A stretch of 64,000 nucleotides of DNA from Rhizobium etli 8C-3 (GCF_001908375.1 NZ_CP017244.1:1612001-1676000), one strand, 5' to 3'. Positions 44,080 through 54,132 are shown, counted from the first letter of the stretch. Numbers and translations are program-made. Notes: generated by a model not told the origin, from the letters alone.

Positions 44080-44559
44080 CTATCGGATCCTCTTTCTGGC
44101 CGGACGTCAGACTGTGAGGATGTCTCTCATCCGGCGGGTTGCAGAAGCGACCTGTTCGCAGTTGCACAATAAAGGGCAGGAAGAGATCAAAAGAAGAGTC
44201 TCGCAGCATATTGCATCGCAACATTTTTTGAACGAGACGTGATTTAGCTGTTTGTCTCTGTCTATCCACGACTTCACACGGGGTGGCGCCGCCGAACTCG
44301 CCGTCGATTCGCAGCTGCCTCCAGGGTGATGCTGTCCCGCTTGAGCGGCAAGCATCCGCACCTATTCAGGAGCCTTCAATGGGCAAAATGGGTCGAGAGG
44401 GCGGTTCTGCCGCATGTGATGTCGCCGCCTTTGCACGAATCCGATGGCCTCCTCCCGTCATTGGAACCTTCATCCGGAGAACCGAGATCAGAAGACCATT
44501 ATTGGCCTCTTTCGCAGCTTTGATTTGGCATGGTTGCGCGGGTTCTTCCTTCGCCCGCG
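44080..44559. other. Intergenic region upstream of carbonic anhydrase
   Basis: About 480 bp. It contains the promoter side of the carbonic anhydrase operon. Open frames on both strands have no domain or ribosome-binding site. Confidence 0.45.
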
Positions 44560-44976
44560 TCAATCCGGATAGCGGTCGAACATTGGAAGCGCGTGGATGT
44601 GCGTGGACCAAGGCAAGCGCTCGGCAACCTGCACCTGAATGTCAGGGGCAACCATCGTTGGGTCGTCGAGGGTGGCAATTTGCACGTCAACGATTCCGGG
44701 AATAAGGGTTTCGTTCACATAGCTAAGGCCTGTCCCGCATGTTGCGCAGAAATGTCGGTGCGCTTGGCCGTTGGATGACCAGACGCGAGGTTCGCCTTTG
44801 GTAATTCGGAAGCCGCCGGCCTCTACCCCCATCCAGCCGACCATCGGCGCACCAGAGGACCGGCGACAGTCCTCGCAGTGGCAGACCGCGGCATGAACAG
44901 GTCGATCCGTTTCATATCGAACGGCACCGCAACGGCAACCGCCAGTTAGTCGGCTGTTGGAGACGGCTTCCACCAT
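44560..44976 (-). CDS. GFA family (glutathione-dependent formaldehyde-activating-like) protein
   Basis: A 138-aa zinc-binding protein of the GFA/CENP-V fold. Cysteine motifs are GGCRCGAVRYE, CHCEDCRRSSG and FCATCGTGL. Members of the family are annotated for S-hydroxymethylglutathione formation but most are of unknown substrate. The start at 44976 (MVEAVSN) has GGAGGG 6 nt upstream; the ATG at 44991 has none. Confidence 0.88.
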   Translation of the reverse strand: MVEAVSNSRLTGGCRCGAVRYETDRPVHAAVCHCEDCRRSSGAPMVGWMGVEAGGFRITKGEPRVWSSNGQAHRHFCATCGTGLSYVNETLIPGIVDVQIATLDDPTMVAPDIQVQVAERLPWSTHIHALPMFDRYPD

Positions 44977-45557
44977 TTGTACTCCCTCCAAGAGCTTTGC
45001 ATCACCTCACCGATTGCGTCCTATAACACGAAATAGCCATCTTTCCTTGACCGCTGGCGAATTTCTCGCTTGAAATTTCGTTCTCAGCACTGGAGCCGGA
45101 TGCAATTAGCCGTATGATGGTGGGCAATCCGTGATGATCTGGGAAGCGGTCGAAGCCACATTCAATGACATCCCTCCCGTCCGCAAGCCTGGTCAGTGCT
45201 TGACCTTCCAATCGCCCCGGCGCAAGCCCCAGGCTTCGCTTTGATTTTCGCCGTTCGGTGGCGATCGGCAGGACGAGCCGGCGACGCCGTGGCTTTCCTG
45301 AACTACGCCATTTCATTGCGGCGGACATAGCGTTCGTCGCTGCCTGCGCCGACTGGTTCGGGCTTGGTCATGGCGTTCATCCGTCAGTTCGACTGCACGC
45401 CGGGACAAAAAGAGGCATCGAATCAAGACCATGGCACCGGTTCGGAAAACGAGCGGCGGCGCAAGGCTAAGTCATTGAAATTCGATTCAATTCGAATCGG
45501 AACAATCGATCAGTGATTCAGTTGATTCGCGATGATTGGAGTCAGGAGTCCGCGTAA
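44977..45557. other. Intergenic region between GFA gene and ku operon
   Basis: About 580 bp. A 108-codon minus-strand frame at 45002-45328 shows no recognised domain and is not called. The right end carries AT-rich inverted repeats close to the first ku gene. Confidence 0.45.
45484..45498. promoter_or_regulatory. Inverted repeat GATTC-N5-GAATC upstream of ku
   Basis: Palindrome 60 bp before the first ku start, within a stretch with several further GATTC/GATTG words (45505-45540). It may be an operator or part of the promoter. No known regulator motif is matched. Confidence 0.35.
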
Positions 45558-46457
45558 ATGGTTACCCCGCGAGCGAATTGGAAGGGCTACATCAAGTTCG
45601 GTGAAGTTGCGTTTCCAGTGGCGCTTTACACGGCTGCCTCGTCCTCCGAGCGGATCGCCTTCAATACCTTGAACCGCAAGACGGGCAATCGCGTCCGCCG
45701 CGAATTCGTGGATAGCGAAACCGGCGACCCGGTGGAGCGCGAGGCGCAGGTGAAGGGTTTCGAGATCGAGGATGGGCGTTTTGTTGTCCTCGAACCCGAA
45801 GAGGTCGCGGCGGCCGTTCCAGATAGCGACAAGACTCTCAAGGTCGAGGCATTCGTTCCTTGCACCGAGGTCGACGACGTCTATTTCGACAAACCGTATT
45901 ATCTCGCGCCCGACAAGACAGGCAGCGACGCCTACAAGCTCCTGCGCGACGGCATGAAGAGGGCCAAAGTCGCCGCGATCGCGCGCACCGTCCTGTTCCG
46001 GCGCCTTCGCACTCTCCTTATCCGACCACACGGCAAGGGTCTGATTGGATCGACGTTGAATTACGACTACGAGGTGCGTTCATCGGAAAAAGCGTTCGAG
46101 GAAATGCCCGACCTGAAGATTGAAGGCGAGATGCTGGAGCTGGCAAAGCACATCATCAACACCAAGAAGGGCGAGTTCGACCCGAAACGGTTCGACGACC
46201 GCTACGAGGAGGCGGTGGCCGAGCTCGTCAAAGCAAAGATGGAGGGCCGAACGCTGCCGAAGAAGAAGGCACCCACAGCATCCAGACCGAGCGATCTTCT
46301 GCAGGCCCTACGTGAAAGTGCCGGAATGTCCACTCCCGCCAAGAGCAAACGCACCGCGGCCAACGCCAACGCCGGTAAAGGCCGACAAAAAGCCAATCCG
46401 GCCGCCGCATCCAAAGCTCCCAGCACTGGTGGCGGCCACCAGCGCCGCGCTGGCTGA
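45558..46457 (+). CDS. ku: Ku protein (non-homologous end joining)
   Basis: Homodimeric DNA-end-binding protein of 299 aa that threads onto double-strand breaks and recruits LigD. N-terminal ANWKGYIKFGEVAFPVALYT, the bridge-region KPYYLAPDKTG and the C-terminal Ku core ILI-type LELAKHIINTKKGEFDPKRF identify the family. The lysine/alanine-rich tail (residues ~240-299) is a typical rhizobial extension that binds DNA. It is followed by a second, divergent Ku 15 bp downstream and then by an ATP-dependent ligase. Confidence 0.93.
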   Translation: MVTPRANWKGYIKFGEVAFPVALYTAASSSERIAFNTLNRKTGNRVRREFVDSETGDPVEREAQVKGFEIEDGRFVVLEPEEVAAAVPDSDKTLKVEAFVPCTEVDDVYFDKPYYLAPDKTGSDAYKLLRDGMKRAKVAAIARTVLFRRLRTLLIRPHGKGLIGSTLNYDYEVRSSEKAFEEMPDLKIEGEMLELAKHIINTKKGEFDPKRFDDRYEEAVAELVKAKMEGRTLPKKKAPTASRPSDLLQALRESAGMSTPAKSKRTAANANAGKGRQKANPAAASKAPSTGGGHQRRAG

Positions 46458-46472
46458 TTGAAGAGGAACACC

Positions 46473-47291
46473 ATGGCTCTCCGCCCCCACTGGAAAGGCT
46501 ATCTGAAGCTTTCGCTGGTTACCTGCCCGGTACAGATGATGCCGGCTACGTCGGAAAATGAAAAGGTGCGCTTCCACACGCTGAACCGGCAAACCCAAAA
46601 TCGTGTCGTGAGCCACTATGTCGATGCCGTCACTGGCAAAGAGGTGAACGACGAAGACGAAGTCAAAGGTTACCAAACAGGCGAGCACGACTATCTCATC
46701 CTCGAAGACGAGGAGCTCGAAAATGTTGCACTCGAAAGTACAAAAACGATAGACATCGAGGTATTCACGCCGCGCGATAGCGTTGACTGGATCTGGCTCG
46801 ATACGCCTTACTACCTGTCTCCCGACGATCCTGTCGGGCAGGAAGCGTTCTCTGTCATTCGCGATGCCATGGCGGCCGAGAACATGGTCGGTATTTCCAG
46901 ACTTGTGATCTCCCGGCGGGAACGCGCTGTCATGCTTGAGCCGCGCGGCAAGGGCATCGTGCTCTGGACATTGCGTTATGGGGATGAGGTGCGCGACCCC
47001 CAACCCTATTTCGAAAGGATTGACGACGAGACGGCCGACAATGAATTGATGCCCCTTGTCCAGCAACTCATCAAAAAGCAGACACAACACTGGAACCCGA
47101 AGATGGCCTCCGACCCTGTCCAGAACAGGCTCCTCGACATCATCGAGGCGAAGAAGAAGTTGATGAAGGCGCCCGCCAGGACAAAGGCGAAAGGCAAGAA
47201 CAAGGAAGAGCCGGCGCCCAACAACGTCATCAATATCATGGATGCCTTGAGAAAGTCGGTCGAAGCGGAAAATCGCTCAGGGAGGCATTAG
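46473..47291 (+). CDS. ku: Second Ku protein
   Basis: A 272-aa Ku paralogue (LRPHWKGYLKLSLVTCPVQM, DTPYYLSPDDPVGQEAF, MPLVQQLIKKQTQHWNPKMA). It is clearly different from the preceding Ku, so the two may form a heterodimer, as reported for paired Ku genes in some rhizobia. The start at 46473 has GAGGAAC upstream; an in-frame ATG at 46458 just behind the first ku stop lacks it. It ends 4 bp before the ligase gene. Confidence 0.93.
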   Translation: MALRPHWKGYLKLSLVTCPVQMMPATSENEKVRFHTLNRQTQNRVVSHYVDAVTGKEVNDEDEVKGYQTGEHDYLILEDEELENVALESTKTIDIEVFTPRDSVDWIWLDTPYYLSPDDPVGQEAFSVIRDAMAAENMVGISRLVISRRERAVMLEPRGKGIVLWTLRYGDEVRDPQPYFERIDDETADNELMPLVQQLIKKQTQHWNPKMASDPVQNRLLDIIEAKKKLMKAPARTKAKGKNKEEPAPNNVINIMDALRKSVEAENRSGRH

Positions 47292-47295
47292 CCTC

Positions 47296-48342
47296 ATGAG
47301 GAGCCCCCGCCGGTCCTCGTTGCCATTGCTCGACGTGTCGCATTCGACTCTCCAGTCGCGTCCGATCCGCAAACGCGACCCTGAGCAGCCGAACCTGCCT
47401 TTCGATCCGATGCCGCAGCGCGTGGAACCCTGTCTGGCGCTGCTGAAGACAACTGTTCCGCTGGGACCCGATTGGCTTTACGAAGTGAAGTGGGATGGTT
47501 ACCGGCTCGCGATCCATATCGAACAAGAGAGCGTAAGCATCGTTACCCGCGGCGGCCATGACTGGACCCTGCGATTTCCCTCGATCGCCGCGGCGGCAAA
47601 GCGCCTTGGGGTGACGACGGCCATTCTCGATGGCGAGGCCGTTGTTCTCGACGCCGAGGGCCGGTCGGACTTCGGCGCCTTGCAGCGTTCGCTCGGAGGT
47701 CGGGGCGGCAAACGGATCTCAAGCGAGTCCGTCCTCTACGCCTTCGATCTTCTCTACCTCGACGGACACGATCTAACCCGCACCGAGCTTTCCGTGCGCC
47801 GGCAGGTTCTTGAGGACCTGGTACCACAAAGCGGCAATGGGACGATCCGCCTTTCAAAAGCGATAGAACTGCCGGCCGACGATCTCCTTGCGCACGCATG
47901 CCAGGTCGGCCTGGAAGGGATCATAGCAAAGCATCGCAATCGGCCCTACCGCAGCGGCCGGACCGGCGACTGGCTGAAGATCAAGTGCGTCCAGAGTGAG
48001 AGCTTCATGATTGTCGGCTACGAACAATCGGGATCGGCCCGCGGCGGCATTGGCAGTCTTCTATTGGCCGGCAAGAAGGGCTTCCAATGGGTTTATGTCG
48101 GCTCGGTCGGGACCGGTTTCACCAGGAGCGGTGCCGAGGATTTGAAAAAGACCCTCGATCAGCTGAAAACGGACAAGCCGGTGGTTCCGCTTAAAGGCAA
48201 GCGCTTCGTCTTCGTGCAGCCGACACTGATCGCCGAAATCGAGTTTCGCGGCTGGACAGATGACCGCTATCTGCGCCACGCTTCCTACAAGGGGCTTCGG
48301 GAGGTTCAGGACAACGCGGCCGTTTTCGATGTGATGGATTGA
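47296..48342 (+). CDS. Stand-alone ATP-dependent DNA ligase (LigD ligase-domain type)
   Basis: A 348-aa ligase with nucleotidyltransferase and OB domains only, lacking the polymerase and phosphoesterase parts of LigD. The adenylated lysine lies in LYEVKWDGYRL (KxDG). Other motifs are TAILDGEAVVLD, YAFDLLYLDGHDL, LEGIIAKHRN and GDWLKIKC. It belongs to the LigD-associated or LigC-like ligases and follows both ku genes in one operon; it probably offers an alternative sealing activity to full LigD. Confidence 0.9.
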   Translation: MRSPRRSSLPLLDVSHSTLQSRPIRKRDPEQPNLPFDPMPQRVEPCLALLKTTVPLGPDWLYEVKWDGYRLAIHIEQESVSIVTRGGHDWTLRFPSIAAAAKRLGVTTAILDGEAVVLDAEGRSDFGALQRSLGGRGGKRISSESVLYAFDLLYLDGHDLTRTELSVRRQVLEDLVPQSGNGTIRLSKAIELPADDLLAHACQVGLEGIIAKHRNRPYRSGRTGDWLKIKCVQSESFMIVGYEQSGSARGGIGSLLLAGKKGFQWVYVGSVGTGFTRSGAEDLKKTLDQLKTDKPVVPLKGKRFVFVQPTLIAEIEFRGWTDDRYLRHASYKGLREVQDNAAVFDVMD

Positions 48343-48546
48343 CCTGCCACCGTCGGCGCCGAGATGACCGGCTTGGGCATGTCAGTGATGTGGAAAAGTC
48401 CCTTCTCGAGCGCGAGCTGGAATATTGGCTTGCACGGCGCGCCAGCATGCATCTGCTATGGCGTAAGCCAGCCGTCGTGCGCTTTAACATGACGGCAACT
48501 CAAGCATGCCGTCTATGCGATCTTTGGCAGAGTGACCAGATGCCGC

Positions 48547-51186
48547 TCAAGCGGCGGCTCTTGTCTTGCCCAAACGTTTTATCGCCTGCTCCAGGGGCCG
48601 CTGACCATCACAATAGCCCTGCCAAGCCGATGTCTTTGCTAGAAGAACCGGCACGGTCCTGACCGTGAATCGCTTCGGATCGAGGTCGGATTTAACCTGC
48701 GTCCATGTCAGCGGCATCGATACGGTGGCGCCCGGCCGGGCTCGTGGTGACAATGGTGCAACCGCCGTCGCCATGCGGTCATTGCGCAGATAGTCGAGGA
48801 ATATCCGGCCGTTCCTCAAGCTCTTGGTCATCTTGATCAGGTAGAGCTCGGGATTATCGCGCGCCATCTGCTGGCACACGGCATGTGCAAACCCTTTCGC
48901 CTCCGGCCAAGAGAGCGGCTTGCGTTTGTTGATGGCAAGCGGAGTGACCACATGAAGGCCCTTGCCGCCAGTTGTCTTACAGAAACTGATCAAGCCGAGT
49001 TCCTCAAGCCTGTCGCGCATGTCTCGGGCTGCTGAAACGACTGTGGAAAAGGGGACGTTAGGACCAGGATCGAGGTCGAAGACGAGCCGCCCCGGCACTT
49101 CCGGCTGATGCGGCTCGCAATTCCAAGGATGCAGTTCGACAGCACCAATCTGAGCGACGGCGGCCAAACCCTCGATCCGGTCGATCTGCAGATAAGGCTT
49201 CTTGTCACCGAAGACCTTGACCAGTTCGAGGAGGCTCGAGGTGCCCGGCATGGCATGTCGCTGGAAAAATTGCTCGCCACCGATCCCGTCGGGTGCGCGG
49301 ATAATGGAGCAGGGCCGTCCCTTGAGATGGTCGATCATCCAGGAGCCGACGGCTTCGTAATAGCGGGCCAGCTCTTCCTTTGTGATGGGGCCCCCGTCAT
49401 CTGCATCCGGCCATAGCGGCTTGTCCGGGTTGGAAATCAGCACGCCCATCACATCGGCCTTGACGCCCTTGCGCCGCGTCGACCTCGACTCCGGAGCCAA
49501 CGCCGGCCGAGGCACCTCGGCTTTTGAAGGCTTGGCCGGCCGTTCGGCTTCGATTTCCTTGGCCGGTTTGTCGTCGCGCAGCCCCTTAAAGGCAGCCTGG
49601 CGGACAAGACCGTCGGCAGTCCAGCCTGCGAATTCGATTTCCGCCACCAGCTCGGGCTTCAGCCAAGTGACCTCCGCCGCCTTCTTCGGCGCGCCGATGC
49701 CAGTAAAGGGCGATTTCGTCGTCTCGAGCGCCTTCAACTTCGGAAGCAGCGTTTCCAGTTGCTTGGCGCCGTATCCGGTACCGACACGGCCGACATAGAC
49801 GAAATGGTCGCCGTGGTAGACGCCGACCAGCAAGGATTTGAACTTGCCATTCGCCTTGGCATAAGCCCCCAGGACGACCTCATGGCCGGCCCTACATTTG
49901 GATTTGGCCCAGGTTTCGGTCCGGCCGGATTGGTACGGAGCGTCCACCTGTTTCGAGATGATGCCTTCCAGCGACAGCTTGCAGGCGGACCTGAGGACCG
50001 CGTCGCCGTCCGTTTCGAAATGCTCGACAAACCGGATGCGGGAACTGTCTCCTGCCTCAGTCAGCAGGCTCTGCAACCGCGCCTTTCGATCCACAACCGA
50101 AAGAGATCGCAAATCCTCACCGCCGTCATAGAGAAGATCGAATGCGAAATAGACGAGATCGCCTGTTCTGCCTTGCGAAAGCGCCGCTTGGAGAGCGGCG
50201 AAATCGGGCGCACCATTCGCGTCAAGGGCGCAGATCTCACCATCGATAATCGAATCGGGCAGAGAAGATGCCGCCTTGCCTATTTCGCGATACTTGTCCG
50301 TCCAGTCGAGGCCCTTGCGGGTCTTCAATGTCGCCTCGCCGTCCAGCACCCGCATCTGGATCCGATAACCGTCGAACTTGATTTCGTGGATCCAGCCCTT
50401 GCCCACGGGGGGGCGCTCCAGGGTCTGACAGAGCTGTGGAGCGATGAAATCAGGCAGGTCGACAGGCGTGACCGACCCCTTGCCGGCCCGTACATCTGAT
50501 TTTCGCTCTTCGGCGGCCAGCCCTCGATGGCTGTCCCAGACTGCATCAGCCTGGACGTCGCCTCCTGCGACCATGAATGGTTTTGGCTTGCGCCCCTTGC
50601 CAGCTGCGATCATCTCCATTGTTCGGCCGGAGGCGACCGAGGTGTCATTCTCCTCCAGGATAGCCGCGCCATTGTCCTCGACCGAAAACGCGTCATGGTG
50701 CTTGATCAGCAGCCAGTTGGTTCGCTTACCACGTTCGCGATCGTTACCCATGCGCACCAGCACGAAGCCGCCATGCAGGCGTTTGCCGTCCAGGGTGAAT
50801 TTGAAGTCGCCCTTTGCCAGAGCTTGCTTCGGGCTGTTCTTTCCTTCAGGTTTCCAATAGCCGCGGTCCCACAGCATGACAGTACCGCCGCCATACTGGC
50901 CTTTCGGGATCGTGCCTTCGAAATCGCCATAATCCAGTGGATGGTCCTCCACCTCGACCGCCAGCCGCTTGTCATGAGGGTCGAGAGACGGGCCTTTGGT
51001 GACCGCCCAGGACTTGAAAACCCCATCGAGCTCAAGCCTCAGATCGTAGTGAAGACGGGTTGCGTCGTGCTTCTGGATGACGAAACGAGGACGATTGCTG
51101 CCGGCAATGCGCTTTTCGCCGCTTGGCTCAGCCGTCCTTTGAAAATCGCGCTTCGACCGATAGGTCGATAGTTTGTCATTGGCCAT
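48547..51186 (-). CDS. ligD: DNA ligase D (phosphoesterase-ligase-polymerase)
   Basis: A 879-aa multifunctional repair enzyme. Order: N-terminal 3'-phosphoesterase ([20 protein letters not shown], then [20 protein letters not shown] with its metal-binding His residues), central ligase (adenylation Lys in [28 protein letters not shown]), C-terminal archaeo-eukaryotic-primase-like polymerase ([11 protein letters not shown] for the metal aspartates, [13 protein letters not shown]). This domain order, with the phosphoesterase first, is usual in alpha-proteobacteria. The start at 51186 (MANDKLSTY) is used; the open frame runs to 51465 without support. It faces the ku/ligase operon. Confidence 0.93.
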   Translation of the reverse strand: MANDKLSTYRSKRDFQRTAEPSGEKRIAGSNRPRFVIQKHDATRLHYDLRLELDGVFKSWAVTKGPSLDPHDKRLAVEVEDHPLDYGDFEGTIPKGQYGGGTVMLWDRGYWKPEGKNSPKQALAKGDFKFTLDGKRLHGGFVLVRMGNDRERGKRTNWLLIKHHDAFSVEDNGAAILEENDTSVASGRTMEMIAAGKGRKPKPFMVAGGDVQADAVWDSHRGLAAEERKSDVRAGKGSVTPVDLPDFIAPQLCQTLERPPVGKGWIHEIKFDGYRIQMRVLDGEATLKTRKGLDWTDKYREIGKAASSLPDSIIDGEICALDANGAPDFAALQAALSQGRTGDLVYFAFDLLYDGGEDLRSLSVVDRKARLQSLLTEAGDSSRIRFVEHFETDGDAVLRSACKLSLEGIISKQVDAPYQSGRTETWAKSKCRAGHEVVLGAYAKANGKFKSLLVGVYHGDHFVYVGRVGTGYGAKQLETLLPKLKALETTKSPFTGIGAPKKAAEVTWLKPELVAEIEFAGWTADGLVRQAAFKGLRDDKPAKEIEAERPAKPSKAEVPRPALAPESRSTRRKGVKADVMGVLISNPDKPLWPDADDGGPITKEELARYYEAVGSWMIDHLKGRPCSIIRAPDGIGGEQFFQRHAMPGTSSLLELVKVFGDKKPYLQIDRIEGLAAVAQIGAVELHPWNCEPHQPEVPGRLVFDLDPGPNVPFSTVVSAARDMRDRLEELGLISFCKTTGGKGLHVVTPLAINKRKPLSWPEAKGFAHAVCQQMARDNPELYLIKMTKSLRNGRIFLDYLRNDRMATAVAPLSPRARPGATVSMPLTWTQVKSDLDPKRFTVRTVPVLLAKTSAWQGYCDGQRPLEQAIKRLGKTRAAA

Positions 51187-51308
51187 GGTTGGTCCCGAAA
51201 ACAGCGTCCGACAGCGGAATGCCGATTGGCAGCTGGAAGTTCCATGGTAGCGCTCATCATCGGGCCACGGGAGGCCTCGCCTCTTCAAAGACGAGGCTGG
51301 CCCATGTC

Positions 51309-51620
51309 CTAGACAACGGCTACACGTGCTGGCCGAACCGGATGGATGGCCGGCTTTCTGTTCAACGGAACCATGACGGCAGGCATGCCCGCTTCGTGAC
51401 AGGCGGCCAGAAATGCTTCGCGCGCGATCACAGCGGCAATAGTGCCGTTGAGCGCACCCCGGCATGTCTTCACGGCCCGTTCATGGCGCTCTCCGTGGCG
51501 CAGTGGCCATTCGTTCTCGAGAAAATCCAACGCGTCGTAAGCGCCTGTAAATGTCCGCTCCAAACCGCATTGCAGCCGGATCCTTACCGGCCGAGTCCAT
51601 GGAACATCGTTGAGCGGCAT
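51309..51620 (-). CDS. DUF982 domain protein
   Basis: A 103-aa protein with the DUF982 pattern: [60 protein letters not shown] and [15 protein letters not shown]. The family is found in many copies in rhizobia, of unknown function, often on plasmids. Ribosome-binding-site-like AGGAGGAAAAG precedes the ATG. No partner gene; lies between ligD and alkB. Confidence 0.85.
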   Translation of the reverse strand: MPLNDVPWTRPVRIRLQCGLERTFTGAYDALDFLENEWPLRHGERHERAVKTCRGALNGTIAAVIAREAFLAACHEAGMPAVMVPLNRKPAIHPVRPARVAVV

Positions 51621-51740
51621 CTTTTCCTCCTTTCATGCCACCAATGATCCTGACGAATTGATATTGGGAGTCGTCTGCGACTGTTCAAGATTGCAAGGCC
51701 AACCAGAACATCGACCGTACCGGCAACCTGCACGATTTCG

Positions 51741-52316
51741 TCAGCCGATCTCCCGGAAGGTAACGGAATAGCGAAGCTGCTCGACAGGCGGGATGGAATG
51801 CTCCCATTCGCTCCGGGCGGCACCCGACAGCAGATAGACAGAACCCGGCTCGGCGATCACCGAGACACGCTCCCAGTTCGAGCCGGCGCGGCGCCGCAGC
51901 CTGAAAGTACATGGCGACAGCAATGAGACACCGATGACCCTGCCGAACACCTTTTTGTCTCTATGCCAACCGATCGGCGCGCCCGGCGCATATTCGGTGA
52001 TCAGCGCCTGTTGCAATTGATCGGGTTCGATAGCGGCGGAAGCTGCCGCAAGGGAGCGCACGGGCAAAAGGAACGACGGGACCTCGCCAATACGCCTCAC
52101 CCGTTCGGTATCGAAGTCATACTTCCAGCCATAGGAAATGATCCTTCGCTTGCCCTCAAACCCATGAAAATCAAAGGGTTTTAACGGCAATTCCCTTATC
52201 TCGCGAAGCAGATCCGACTGGATCGTCTCCGGAACGACGGCTGGTTGGTAGCCAAAGCCCTCAGGCAGTCGCGGCTGCGCTTGGCCAAACAAGTCCGCTT
52301 GCTGCGAAATGCTCAT
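51741..52316 (-). CDS. AlkB-like 2-oxoglutarate/Fe(II) dioxygenase
   Basis: A 191-aa protein of the AlkB superfamily that oxidatively removes alkyl groups from nucleic-acid bases or other targets. The iron-binding triad is readable: IGWHRDKKVFG (HxD) and SEWEHSIPP (distal His); RYSVTFR supplies the 2-oxoglutarate arginine. GRVIGVSLLSPCTFRLRRR is the central strand. Together with ku and ligD it makes this a DNA-repair island. Which lesion it handles is not evident. Confidence 0.87.
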   Translation of the reverse strand: MSISQQADLFGQAQPRLPEGFGYQPAVVPETIQSDLLREIRELPLKPFDFHGFEGKRRIISYGWKYDFDTERVRRIGEVPSFLLPVRSLAAASAAIEPDQLQQALITEYAPGAPIGWHRDKKVFGRVIGVSLLSPCTFRLRRRAGSNWERVSVIAEPGSVYLLSGAARSEWEHSIPPVEQLRYSVTFREIG

Positions 52317-52337
52317 GATCAGTTCCTCGCCGGCGTG

Positions 52338-52532
52338 TCAGTGGACACACGGCGTTTTGACGACTGCGGCGAAATCTTCCGCCACCAGTTCGCTGATCGC
52401 AATCAGGACCTCCTCGGCCGAGAAGCCGGAAGCAATGGTGGTGCGGATCAGATCCTGCAGATCAGGCTCGACAACATCGCGGCAATCGTCCAGCCGCTCG
52501 TTGGAGATTGTTATGCTGCGCAGTTCTTCCAT
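52338..52532 (-). CDS. Small acidic protein, function unknown
   Basis: A 64-aa protein (MEELRSITISNERLDDCRDV, then LQDLIRTTIASGFSAEEVLI). It looks like a small folded helical domain with a hydrophobic core. It lies just upstream of alkB on the same strand, 21 bp before its ATG, so the two may be co-transcribed. The start at 52532 is preferred over 52589, which adds a low-complexity N-terminus. Confidence 0.6.
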   Translation of the reverse strand: MEELRSITISNERLDDCRDVVEPDLQDLIRTTIASGFSAEEVLIAISELVAEDFAAVVKTPCVH

Positions 52533-53392
52533 CTTCGACCTTTCACGGTGCGGGCTGCCGGCTCCATATGCCGCCGGGGCCAAGATCATCTACGGACGAC
52601 GATCGGTATATGGCGATAGCCGAGGTGCATCTTCTTTTTCCACCTGCGAAGATGCTGGTGGACATTGTTGTCTCTGACGATCACCTGCATCTCCTTCTTT
52701 CCTTATCATTGTGGTCAATCTCAGGCCCGAGTTCCAGTTAACTGCGCGTGAGAAGGCAGGGCTGCGGCTTCCAGTTGTTGCCCCCGAGCGACGACCTCAC
52801 CGCGCTCGCGCGGCTTCATGGCCGCAGGCGCCGCAGCAATGCTTGTCTTATTCAATCGAGTACCCTGGCAGCACAGGGGCGAAAAATCTCGCCAGACCCT
52901 TAACTCGCGGATTATCGACGTCATCATGACGCAAGCCGCGCGCTGCGCGATTATCTGGTTGATGGCCAAAAGATAAGAGGTGGCCGTTTGCAATGCAATG
53001 CCGGACCCTCTTTCGGGCAATGTCCTCTTGTGGTGCGACAACGACCGGAAAGTGCAGCGTTGACGATATTCCACAATGAAAGAGTCGCTCATAGTCGGTA
53101 TTTCAGGCGCTTTTTGAAAAACGCGGAGCCATCGCATTGGCGATTGCAGGATCACCGCCGGCAGGGCAGCTTGCGGCGTGCATGACATCGGGTCTGCGGC
53201 CAGAAAAGCACGAGGCAACTCTCGGGTTTAAGCTCATCGACGAGCGGGTTCGGTAATCAGTCATGGTGGCTGATCAGGCTCTGAACCTCGAAGGAAAAGA
53301 GGTCCGCCAGCGCGGCAAGGTCATATCCGCCGGCTCGATTTCGACCAAGCTAGCTCGCCATAAATTCTGCGACACATTAATCACACCTCCTC
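52533..53392. other. Intergenic region between alkB and hsp20
   Basis: About 860 bp with no convincing gene. A 165-codon minus-strand frame (52721-53218) has no domain, no ribosome-binding site and unusual composition, so it is not called. Confidence 0.45.
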
Positions 53393-53420
53393 TTGTATGC
53401 CACCGTCTTTGAATTAGATT
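53393..53420 (+). promoter_or_regulatory. Candidate heat-shock-type promoter of the second hsp20
   Basis: TTGTAT, a 16-bp spacer, then TAGATT, about 110 bp before the hsp20 start. The CTTGT-type -35 fits rhizobial RpoH promoters loosely; a housekeeping sigma is equally possible. No CIRCE is present. Confidence 0.4.
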
Positions 53421-53530
53421 CATAGAGCCCGGTCGCCCAATGATGGGGCCGGCTGAGTCAAGCAGGCGTCAAGAACGTCGTGGACTTGGCGCTTCCTTGT
53501 ATCCATGTTGCTTCGAAGGAGGATATGGCT
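53421..53530 (+). promoter_or_regulatory. ROSE-like RNA thermometer before the second hsp20
   Basis: The leader ends CCATGTTGCTTCGAAGGAGG, nearly identical to the element before the hsp20 at 14711. TTGCTT can pair with the AGGAGG Shine-Dalgarno. A GC-rich hairpin (CCGGTCGCCC ... GGGGCCGG, around 53430-53452) precedes it, like the first stem of ROSE leaders. Confidence 0.75.
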
Positions 53531-54004
53531 ATGAGAAGCACGTTTGATTTCTCTCCGCTCTTCCGGTCGAGCGTCGGCTTCGACCGAATGCTGAACGCGC
53601 TTGAGGCTGCGAACCGTATGGCGCCGGCCGAAAACTGGCCTCCATACGATATCGTGAAGTCCGGCGAGGACGACTATCGCATCGTCATGGCGGTGGCCGG
53701 ATTCTCGGAAAAAGAGCTGACCATAACGCACGAGCAGAACATGCTGATCGTGACGAGTGAGAAGGCTGACGAAGACGAGAAGCAGTACCTGCACCGCGGC
53801 ATTCCAAGCCAAGCGTTCGAGCGACGCTTCGAGCTTGCCGACTATGTCAAGGTCACGGCGGCTAAGCTTGTCGACGGTCTGCTGACGATCGATCTGAAAC
53901 GCGAAATCCCCGAGGAGATGAAGCCCCACCGCATCGAAATCACAGACGAGACGGCTCCTCGTCAGGGCAATATGCATCAGATCGAGGCCGAGGCAGCCGC
54001 TTAA
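53531..54004 (+). CDS. Small heat-shock protein Hsp20 (IbpA-like), second copy
   Basis: A 157-aa alpha-crystallin-family chaperone, paralogous to the one at 14711 (shared FDFSPLFRSSVGFDRML, WPPYDIVKSGEDDYRIVMAV, FERRFELADYVKV, LKREIPEEMKP). The start at 53531 is chosen because GGAGG is 8 nt upstream, whereas the ATG at 53525 is too close. Expression is predicted to be heat-controlled by the ROSE leader only. A strong hairpin follows the gene. Confidence 0.92.
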   Translation: MRSTFDFSPLFRSSVGFDRMLNALEAANRMAPAENWPPYDIVKSGEDDYRIVMAVAGFSEKELTITHEQNMLIVTSEKADEDEKQYLHRGIPSQAFERRFELADYVKVTAAKLVDGLLTIDLKREIPEEMKPHRIEITDETAPRQGNMHQIEAEAAA

Positions 54005-54026
54005 GCCCGATCTCACCATTGTGGGG

Positions 54027-54054
54027 CAGGTGCCGGACAAGCGTCCGGCACCTG
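54027..54054 (+). terminator. Strong hairpin after hsp20
   Basis: Perfect 12-bp stem CAGGTGCCGGAC / GTCCGGCACCTG with an AAGC loop, 22 bp after the hsp20 stop. No clear T-run follows, so it may act as an RNA-stabilising or Rho-assisted terminator. It also separates hsp20 from the end of the convergent GMC gene. Confidence 0.55.
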
Positions 54055-54132
54055 GATCTGCGGACCGAGCGCGGTGACCTCACCGGTGATAAGCGAGATC
54101 ACCAAGCGCCATCTCAAGCACGTCTTCAAGAC

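Noticed and set aside
45002..45328. 108-codon minus-strand frame before the ku operon
   Set aside because: No family recognised and composition is not convincing; left uncalled.
52721..53218. 165-codon minus-strand frame
   Set aside because: No domain, no ribosome-binding site, odd residue composition.
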